Of a DNA stretch of 46,700 nucleotides, positions 41,499-46,700 are shown one piece after another. This stretch comes from an uncultured Roseburia sp. (GTDB taxonomy: Bacteria > Bacillota > Clostridia > Lachnospirales > Lachnospiraceae), in the NCBI GenBank assembly GCA_947652855.1, contig CANTEO010000014.1, positions 1 through 46,700 on the forward strand, given 5' to 3'. Both the position numbers and the translations under genes were made by a program. Each line of letters starts with the position of its first letter. Position 1 is the stretch's first letter. The notes beneath the pieces are model-generated. The model was not told the DNA's origin. It ran no database searches and saw only the letters and a list, made by a program, of their open reading frames with translations.

Positions 41499-44255
41499 TC
41501 ACCCGCACGTTACCGCATGACGAGTATATTGCATGGAAAGCAAGGAGGACTTGATTGGTTCATATAGCTCTTCATGCCCGATTGCGCTCAAAACTTTGCG
41601 GTCAAACGTCTCTCTGTCAGCATCGTTCAGCTCATCCTCCGTATCCATAACATTGCGATTTTTAATGTTGCCAAACAGCTCCACAATCTCCTCCGCATCT
41701 GAATCTGCTATTATTTCCGGATTGATCATATACATATTCTTTAGCTTTGTGCTGCTTGCATCCAATACGCCTAACCCTCTTCCAAAACCGATCGCCTCAA
41801 TTGCAAATATGCCAAATAGAGAATTCAGCAAGGCATGTAGGAGCTCCTTTGAGGTTTTCTCACTTTTCACCAACATCCTCGTAAACCGTTGATCGACAAA
41901 CGTGCTTTCGTCAAACATTGCCACGAACAGCCGCCTATCTGGATTCAACGCAGTCACAAAATCCGCTTTTGCCGCGTCATCCATTTCATACCAAAACCTT
42001 CCTGACCGCTTTAATGCCTCCGGCAATAATTTGCCCGTTCCATTTCTAATATTCTCAAATTTTTCAATCCAATTCAACGCTCCGATATGCCCTAAGCGCC
42101 TCAATTCGTTTTTCGTCTTATGGCAGCAAAACGCCAACATATCCGTTCGCGCTTTATATGACTTTAACAATGCCGGGTTCTTTAACACAGGCTTGATGTA
42201 TTCCCCCTCAATCGCGCTGTCTTGCGGCGGATAAAACAAATCATTCCATCCCCTGCGCTCCCCTCTCTTTACAGTAAGGACGTTTTCCACCGGAATTAAG
42301 CTGCCCTCCAATTGAGGGACCCACGACACATCATGGAACAACGCATTTAAGGTTATCCCCTTGCCCGTAATTTCCCGAATCGCCTGAATCGGATATTTCT
42401 TAACAGAGGCCGTCGTGCCGTCAACTTCTTCTCCGAGCACAATGCCGGTTATCACTGATTCCTTCTCACTGGCGTTCATTTGCCCTACCTCTTTATTTAA
42501 CATCCAAAAGCTTACCGTCGCATTTGGATCTGGCGTTCCAATTTCTTTTTTCTGCAATACCAATAGAGTCGCCACAACATCCGCATTCTTAAACCAACGC
42601 CCGCAATTACTGATAACCACTGCACGTATCTTATAATAATGCTGCACCGCGTCAAAAAACTTCTTGCCAATGTCTGTGCCCAACCAGGAATTTGATAAGA
42701 TGATCCCGAGCCGTCCGTCTGCCTTCAACAATTCATGCAGCTTAAACGGCAGATAATTATATAAATCTGTCTTCCCCAATGTAAATTCGATTCCGGCATG
42801 ATCTTTTATCCGCTGCCTGTATTCCTTGATATGCCCTGCCTCGTCAACCGCTATTTTGTTATACGCAACAAATGGCAGGTTGGAGACAATCGCGCCAAAA
42901 TCAGGAATTTCTTTTTCAATTCCGCTGCCGTCAACCGGGCTTTTAATTTCTATTTTTTCTTTGCTCTTTACGGCAAACACATCTGACTGAAATATGTTTA
43001 GCGGTATATTTAACGCCTTCATATTCGTTACTGCAATATTGGCAATCTGCAATGGGTAATCATATTTATCCGCTATCCATGTCGTTTGAAACGCCGTTTC
43101 CGGATCGCGCAGCCTTTCTGTCTTATTTTTTATGATCGCCCTTACGATTGTGCCTGTTCCTGCGCATAAATCTGCGCACTCATCATTCCAGTTATGAACC
43201 GTGATTTGACAAAGTAAATCCGCCAGGCTATATGGCGTCGCATATTGCCCCCGTATCTCTCTTTTCGTCGTATGGACCGTCTTTTCCAATATCTCCTGCA
43301 AAACCGACTGATGTATTTTTTCTATCTTATTCTCAACCAAAAATTGATTGTAGTCCACAATATCCGTCCATGTCTCTTCCGGCACAAACTCATTATACTC
43401 TAATTTCTTAAATACATTATAAAAATCCCCTTGCTCTACGATCTCTTCTATTATTCTGTTTCCGTCTGACGGCGTAGACGCATGATTGATTTCATCTATT
43501 TTATAAGCGCAATTATGATACTTCTTGATCGTATTGGCAAACATGATCCTATTTGTCCAGTTCAGCAAAATAAACTTCGCGTATGCCGAGTACATATCAT
43601 TCTCATCTTTCTCATATTCCTCATGAAAAGCCCTCCACCATACTTTTAAGCGGCTCTCCATCGTCATGCTCCTGCCGGCTTCTAAAATAAGATGTTCCGC
43701 AACCAGAGCCTTATTTCTTTGAATGATCTCTGTCATTAGCCCATCCGAAATTGTCGCCTCAATATTGGACGCTGATATCGTGCCGTTTATCAGCAACTCA
43801 TTCACTGTCATTACGATATCCCGGATCACTGGCAGCCACTCCGCTTTATATATGGCGACATCCTCACGGCTTTTGATATGGTTTGTCCCATTCCACACTC
43901 TGGCCTCCTCATAGTCGCCATTTTTGCCCTTTACATATAATTTTCCATATGTAAAATTCCAAATCACAAAGCTGTTTATGCCTAACGCCGCTGCTTTTCT
44001 GGCCGCGTCCTTTCTTAACGCCTCATCTGTAATTAAGACATCGGGCATTTTAAGCTCCCATCCCTGCAGAATCCTATTCTGATCCTCATCTTCATATAAA
44101 AGGACATCGGGGAACATACTCTTCTTATTTACAGAAAGCGTGCTTTCCCCGCCTGCGCTTTTTATCTTTAGGCGAACCTCCTTAAGCATCGCCCTTATTT
44201 CTGAAATGATAACAATTGCCCAACTTCTTTCGTTGCGCCTGATAATTGCGCCCAT
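41499..44255 (-). CDS. Large N6-adenine DNA methylase with N-terminal PD-(D/E)XK-like region (type IIG/RM-like)
   Basis: 918 residues. An N-terminal P49-D50 ... E67-L68-K69 (FPDVLL, GWELKMP) pattern fits a PD-(D/E)XK nuclease. The methylase core has GQYATPYSLADLL (motif X region), ADLCAGTGTIVRAI (motif I, about 361-374) and SNLPFVAY at about 458-465 in place of the usual NPPF/Y. The C-terminal 400 residues probably recognise DNA. The order nuclease-methylase-recognition is that of type IIG enzymes, but the substituted motif IV is unusual. GAGGTGA just before the ATG supports the start. It begins six bases after the second methyltransferase gene. Confidence 0.85.
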   Translation of the reverse strand: MGAIIRRNERSWAIVIISEIRAMLKEVRLKIKSAGGESTLSVNKKSMFPDVLLYEDEDQNRILQGWELKMPDVLITDEALRKDAARKAAALGINSFVIWNFTYGKLYVKGKNGDYEEARVWNGTNHIKSREDVAIYKAEWLPVIRDIVMTVNELLINGTISASNIEATISDGLMTEIIQRNKALVAEHLILEAGRSMTMESRLKVWWRAFHEEYEKDENDMYSAYAKFILLNWTNRIMFANTIKKYHNCAYKIDEINHASTPSDGNRIIEEIVEQGDFYNVFKKLEYNEFVPEETWTDIVDYNQFLVENKIEKIHQSVLQEILEKTVHTTKREIRGQYATPYSLADLLCQITVHNWNDECADLCAGTGTIVRAIIKNKTERLRDPETAFQTTWIADKYDYPLQIANIAVTNMKALNIPLNIFQSDVFAVKSKEKIEIKSPVDGSGIEKEIPDFGAIVSNLPFVAYNKIAVDEAGHIKEYRQRIKDHAGIEFTLGKTDLYNYLPFKLHELLKADGRLGIILSNSWLGTDIGKKFFDAVQHYYKIRAVVISNCGRWFKNADVVATLLVLQKKEIGTPDPNATVSFWMLNKEVGQMNASEKESVITGIVLGEEVDGTTASVKKYPIQAIREITGKGITLNALFHDVSWVPQLEGSLIPVENVLTVKRGERRGWNDLFYPPQDSAIEGEYIKPVLKNPALLKSYKARTDMLAFCCHKTKNELRRLGHIGALNWIEKFENIRNGTGKLLPEALKRSGRFWYEMDDAAKADFVTALNPDRRLFVAMFDESTFVDQRFTRMLVKSEKTSKELLHALLNSLFGIFAIEAIGFGRGLGVLDASSTKLKNMYMINPEIIADSDAEEIVELFGNIKNRNVMDTEDELNDADRETFDRKVLSAIGHEELYEPIKSSLLSMQYTRHAVTCG

Positions 44256-44261
44256 TCACCT

Positions 44262-45122
44262 CTACCTCTCTTTAAATTCAGAAATAAGATTTTGCTCCTT
44301 TATATATTTACGGGTTTTTTGATCTAACTGCTCCCACGCCAAGAACAATCTCCGTTTCGCAACATCTATGTAATCAATCTCCTCTCTTTTGAACAATGCG
44401 ACGTTCTCATTCTTTTCAATTCCAATGAAGTTCCTTCCTTCCATTAAAGCCGCAACCAAAAAGGAGCCGCTGCCAAAGGTATTGTCCAACACCACATCGC
44501 CCGGATTCGTATACGTGCGTATCATATACCTTCCCAATTCAATTGGCTTCTGCGTCGGATGAAGCACCGCCCCTTCACATTCCGCCGTCTTAACGTATAT
44601 GATGTCTGTCGGATAACGCTCCCCTTCGCTTGCCACATGAACCGGCTCAAAATCACCATAATTCCCACACAGCTGATTCTTTCTGATTCCCTTATCATAG
44701 GGATCGCCTTGCGTCATCTGCGGATGATACGTCGGCTGCTTCTTATAAAACACGCATACGTCTTCATGCTTTCGAAGCGGCTGTTTTTTCGCGTTCAAAA
44801 AATTGGTCGGCTTTGATTTCTCCCAAACCCACTTATATTTGAATATATGAGGCTGGCTTAGCATTAATTTCGCTGTAAAAATCCCATTTGACGTTAATAC
44901 AATCGCCCCGTTCGGCTTGATAATGCGATTATACTGTTTCCATAGATCCTCTAAAGAAATATAGCAGTCCCATTCGTTTTGCGTCATTCCATAGGGCAGG
45001 TCACAAAGAATCATATCTACGCTTTCATCTGGTATCTTATTCATATATTCAAGGCAATCGCCCTCAAAAAGCTGATTGACCACTTCATTGATATCCATAA
45101 CCGGCTGCTCTGTCCTCTTCAT
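44262..45122 (-). CDS. Beta-class DNA methyltransferase (DLPYG motif)
   Basis: 286 residues. Motif IV CDLPYGMTQNEWD (40-52) precedes motif I NTFGSGSFLVAALMEGRNFIGIE (about 211-233), the order that defines beta-class N6-adenine or N4-cytosine methyltransferases. HPTQKP is the conserved segment before it. GAAGGAG precedes the ATG, and a promoter is visible upstream. It and the large methylase presumably modify the host DNA at one or two sites; the site cannot be read from sequence. Confidence 0.92.
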   Translation of the reverse strand: MKRTEQPVMDINEVVNQLFEGDCLEYMNKIPDESVDMILCDLPYGMTQNEWDCYISLEDLWKQYNRIIKPNGAIVLTSNGIFTAKLMLSQPHIFKYKWVWEKSKPTNFLNAKKQPLRKHEDVCVFYKKQPTYHPQMTQGDPYDKGIRKNQLCGNYGDFEPVHVASEGERYPTDIIYVKTAECEGAVLHPTQKPIELGRYMIRTYTNPGDVVLDNTFGSGSFLVAALMEGRNFIGIEKNENVALFKREEIDYIDVAKRRLFLAWEQLDQKTRKYIKEQNLISEFKER

Positions 45123-45151
45123 AAATCTGCTCCTTCTCTTATTTATTCAAT

Positions 45152-45180
45152 AGTATACCACACCGCAAACACGAACACAA
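45152..45180 (-). promoter_or_regulatory. Promoter for the methyltransferase-methylase operon
   Basis: Minus-strand TTGTGT (45175-45180), a 17-base spacer and TATACT (45152-45157), 30 bases before the start codon. Confidence 0.6.
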
Positions 45181-45193
45181 GTTCTATATTGCT

Positions 45194-45408
45194 TCAACCG
45201 CAACATTTTTTCTTCTTTCCAGATTCTCTTTTATACAGCAGCTCTAGCAGTTCCACAACCCATTTCCAATATTCTGTCAGGCCAGTCTGTTCTAATTTTC
45301 TGCAGATAGCATCTGCCTGCTCCAGAATTTCCTTAAAAGTCACAATGCACTCAGGCTGTATTTGAGTTTTGGCAGGCATTTCTGGCATAAGATAAAGCAA
45401 TCCGATCC
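45194..45408 (-). pseudogene. Displaced C-terminal part of the nuclease-like protein (frameshift)
   Basis: A frame shifted by one base relative to the upstream gene continues smoothly from about 45408 as LLYLMPEMPAKTQ through a coherent helical tail (FKEILEQADAICRKLEQ, EYWKWVVELLELLYKRE) to a stop at 45194. It has no credible start or ribosome binding site of its own. It looks like the natural C-terminus of the gene at 45351-45914, separated by a single-base indel near 45395-45410. A sequencing error is possible. Confidence 0.6.
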
Positions 45409-45914
45409 TCTGGATAATTGACAATGATTTCAAACAGCCATTTTAATGCATCCTTAGCTTTCAATGCTCCTATTTTTTCTGCCCAAGTTTTATGCGAATA
45501 TCCCGTTTTGCTTACATGATTCAGTAAGTAAACAAAATTTTTACCCGCGCTTTCAGAAAATCTCTCCCTGTTTAAACAGTAAGCAAGATAGTTTTCCATT
45601 TGAGCATGATGATAGCTTTCCTGCCTTGCCTTCAATTCCACCAAAAATACAGAATCCGTGTCACACATCAAATAATCTGCATTACAGCTGCGAAAATTCG
45701 GCTTTCCACCCTCTGCATTTTTATTGCTTAAGAGAGGGAATTCTTTTGCAAGCAGCCTCACTTCCCCATTTATTCTTTTATTTTCCTGTCCAATGACAGT
45801 CAAAATGTCGGCAATAACGGGCGTCAGTATCGCATCAAGCATCACTTCCGACTTAATATTTGCAGTATAATGATCCTTTATCATTTCTTGAGACAGCGCT
45901 CTATGTATTTCCAT
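45351..45914 (-). CDS. PD-(D/E)XK nuclease-like protein, probably frameshifted near its 3' end
   Basis: 187 residues as read. D80 and E93-x-K95 in NADYLMCDTDSVFLVELKA, followed by Gln105 in AQMENYLAY, fit the PD-(D/E)XK fold (D-x12-ExK plus downstream Gln), the catalytic core of many restriction enzymes. The last 17 residues (ALSYARNACQNSNTA) look unlike natural protein and the sister frame carries a better C-terminus; an intact version would be about 240 residues. It lies upstream of the two methyltransferase genes with an independent promoter, so it may be the cognate restriction enzyme. Function is inference. Confidence 0.65.
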   Translation of the reverse strand: MEIHRALSQEMIKDHYTANIKSEVMLDAILTPVIADILTVIGQENKRINGEVRLLAKEFPLLSNKNAEGGKPNFRSCNADYLMCDTDSVFLVELKARQESYHHAQMENYLAYCLNRERFSESAGKNFVYLLNHVSKTGYSHKTWAEKIGALKAKDALKWLFEIIVNYPEDRIALSYARNACQNSNTA

Positions 45915-45990
45915 ACAAAAATCCCTTCTACCCCTTGTATCGTAACTGCTTGAAAATTTCTTTTTAATGTCTGACCGTGTTTCTCTTTGT

Positions 45991-46006
45991 ATTATAACAT
46001 ACGGTT
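45991..46006 (-). promoter_or_regulatory. Extended -10 promoter of the nuclease-like gene
   Basis: Minus-strand TGTTATAAT with TATAAT at 45991-45996; the 16 bases ATTATAACATACGGTT are identical to 26160-26175 in the mglB promoter. The -35 is poor and T-rich. The upstream terminator at 46013-46043 isolates it. Confidence 0.5.
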
Positions 46007-46012
46007 CTTTTT

Positions 46013-46043
46013 AAAAAAAGGCTCTCCAATTTATCGGAAAGCC
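46013..46043 (-). terminator. Rho-independent terminator, minus strand
   Basis: GGCTCTCC (46020-46027) pairs with GGAAAGCC (46036-46043) with one mismatch, and seven T follow on the minus strand (46013-46019). The stop codon of the 46-residue ORF lies in its loop. Confidence 0.75.
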
Positions 46044-46171
46044 CCCATAAAATCGACGGTTTTATGTTTTCTATTCGTATTTCTCTTTCCATCTCCTGAA
46101 AACCTCCTATCCCGATCCAAAGACCTATCTTCATTCAAATAAATCCTATCATTCCAATACTCTTTTAGCAT
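46031..46171 (-). CDS. 46-residue basic ORF ending in a terminator; unknown
   Basis: An ATG at 46171 opens 46 codons: MLKEYWNDRIYLNEDRSLD, then a strongly charged stretch with RDRRFSGDGKRNTNRK, ending VDFMGAFR. The start overlaps the last codons of the truncated frame ending at 46149, and its stop lies in the terminator loop. The upstream site (AGGGACA) is weak. It could be a real small protein or the end of a longer gene separated by a frameshift from the preceding frame. I recognise no family. Confidence 0.35.
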   Translation of the reverse strand: MLKEYWNDRIYLNEDRSLDRDRRFSGDGKRNTNRKHKTVDFMGAFR

Positions 46172-46288
46172 CCATTGTCCCTACATACTTTATCGCTCCA
46201 ACAAAGAAACTCACGAACTTATCTTTACTATACAAAACCACATCCGGCAGGCAAGTTTTCCTTTTGTCCGCTATTGTTTTTTGGCATA
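46149..46288 (-). pseudogene. 5'-truncated unknown gene fragment
   Basis: On the minus strand a frame emerging right after the EF-Tu-type hairpin reads KTIADKRKTCLPDVVLYSK, then DKFVSFFVGAIKYVGTMDAKRVLE and stop. The composition looks protein-like, but there is no start or ribosome binding site, so it appears to be the end of a gene whose beginning was replaced by the tuf fragment and hairpin. Family unknown. Confidence 0.35.
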
Positions 46289-46330
46289 AGACACCGCAAC
46301 CCCTTGATTTCTCAAGAGATTGCGGTGTCT
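46289..46330 (-). terminator. Perfect 11-bp hairpin behind the EF-Tu fragment
   Basis: AGACACCGCAA (46289-46299) pairs exactly with TTGCGGTGTCT (46320-46330), with a second small stem CTTGA/TCAAG inside. It lies 30 bases past the EF-Tu stop codon, where a tuf terminator would be. The U-run normally needed is missing. Confidence 0.55.
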
Positions 46331-46359
46331 ATTTCACTTATTTGGCTCTAATCTAAAGA

Positions 46360-46422
46360 TCACTCAATGATAATAGCAACGCGGCCTGAACCAACTGCAC
46401 GTCCACCCTCACGGTATTTGAA
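46360..46422 (-). pseudogene. 3'-terminal fragment of an EF-Tu (tuf) gene
   Basis: Minus-strand codons read FKYREGGRAVGSGRVAIIIE and stop (46360-46362). This is the C-terminal signature of elongation factor Tu (typically REGGRTVGSGRVxxIIE). Upstream sequence (from about 46425) has no EF-Tu similarity, so about 20 codons of a normal 400 remain. Codons such as GGT, CGT and GTT match a highly expressed source. The fragment keeps a following hairpin, as if 3' end and terminator had been copied together. Confidence 0.7.
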
Positions 46423-46700
46423 TAGCGTTTTTTATGGTATTTTCTATGTTTATTATTGCAGAAAACAGTGTAAATCGTTGCTTTTGTATGGCGCATTTTT
46501 ATTTATTTGATTTAATGATACCGTTTTTGCGCCAAAGACATTAAAACATTTTGCTTCCTAAAAGCAAAGCAATAACAGAATCTTCCAAATATATCCTATA
46601 TTACTAAATCCTCTCTTCTTGACCAATTATCAATAGAATACAATGTAAAATTTTGTTAGAAATATTTTTAGGAAATATATTTGATAGTAGGATCTTAGAA
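46423..46700. other. AT-rich sequence without recognised genes
   Basis: No frame over about 60 codons and no ribosome binding sites. It is clearly more AT-rich than the main genes. A small hairpin TTTGCTT/AAGCAAA lies near 46549-46568. I see no further EF-Tu similarity, integrase or repeat here. Confidence 0.4.

Noticed and set aside
46289..46330. A CRISPR repeat unit
   Set aside because: There is a single inverted repeat with no direct copies at regular spacing; its place after the EF-Tu stop fits a terminator. No CRISPR array or cas gene was seen anywhere in the window.

Overview
The window looks like a chromosomal segment of an anaerobic Firmicute of the Lachnospiraceae (Clostridium cluster XIVa) type. 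Grounds for this (inference from gene families, no search run): strong AGGAGG ribosome binding sites, a ZTP riboswitch ahead of a split PurH activity, a PFL/UPF0210 plus ACT-domain pair, MglBAC, a DUF4080-type radical SAM protein and a Firmicute-style type VII secretion (T7SSb) locus. Most genes lie on the minus strand.

Layout. 1-870: the end of a bacteriohemerythrin gene, a tRNA-Ala(CGC) with terminator, and a mostly empty stretch with one tiny ORF. 870-2992 (minus): a U32 peptidase/tRNA hydroxylation protein and an AraC-GyrI regulator. 3094-5292: divergent promoters flanking a long perfect palindrome, then a ZTP riboswitch controlling a PurO-type IMP cyclohydrolase and a stand-alone AICAR formyltransferase, the last two steps to IMP. 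5379-20028 (minus): a ten-gene T7SSb-like cluster. It holds an FHA-FtsK/SpoIIIE ATPase (EssC), a YukD/EsaB ubiquitin-like protein, three small WXG100-like proteins, a DUF4176 protein, a putative effector, a membrane PASTA protein, and two Sec-exported Ig-like proteins, one of about 1,880 residues. 20123-22130: TmcAL and a small membrane protein. 22216-26102 (minus): the mglBAC sugar importer. 26255-27906 (minus): UPF0210 and ACT proteins. 28139-29871 (plus): an acyltransferase and an MNT/HEPN (MntA/HepT-type) pair.

29875-41163 (minus) is a tightly packed run in transcription order pyrE, VanZ-like, small membrane protein, HD phosphohydrolase, M29 aminopeptidase, purE, purM, purN, purD, HAD phosphatase, unknown, B12/radical SAM protein, nth. 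Gaps are short or negative, so it may be one long transcript from a promoter near 41350. 41499-45914 (minus) is a restriction-modification-like module: a large N6-adenine methylase with an N-terminal PD-(D/E)XK-like region, a beta-class DNA methyltransferase, and a PD-(D/E)XK nuclease-like gene that appears frameshifted. 45990-46700 is degenerate sequence with a 3' fragment of an EF-Tu gene, a truncated ORF and a 46-codon ORF, suggesting an insertion or rearrangement boundary.

The most unusual region is the T7SS-like cluster. It has the motor and small substrates, but in this window no EssB/YukC, EsaA/YueB or EssA; membrane PASTA and giant Ig-like proteins sit in the same gene run instead. 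The purine genes work together: the riboswitch senses ZMP/ZTP, the substrate pool of the formyltransferase it controls, while purE/M/N/D supply earlier steps from the second cluster.
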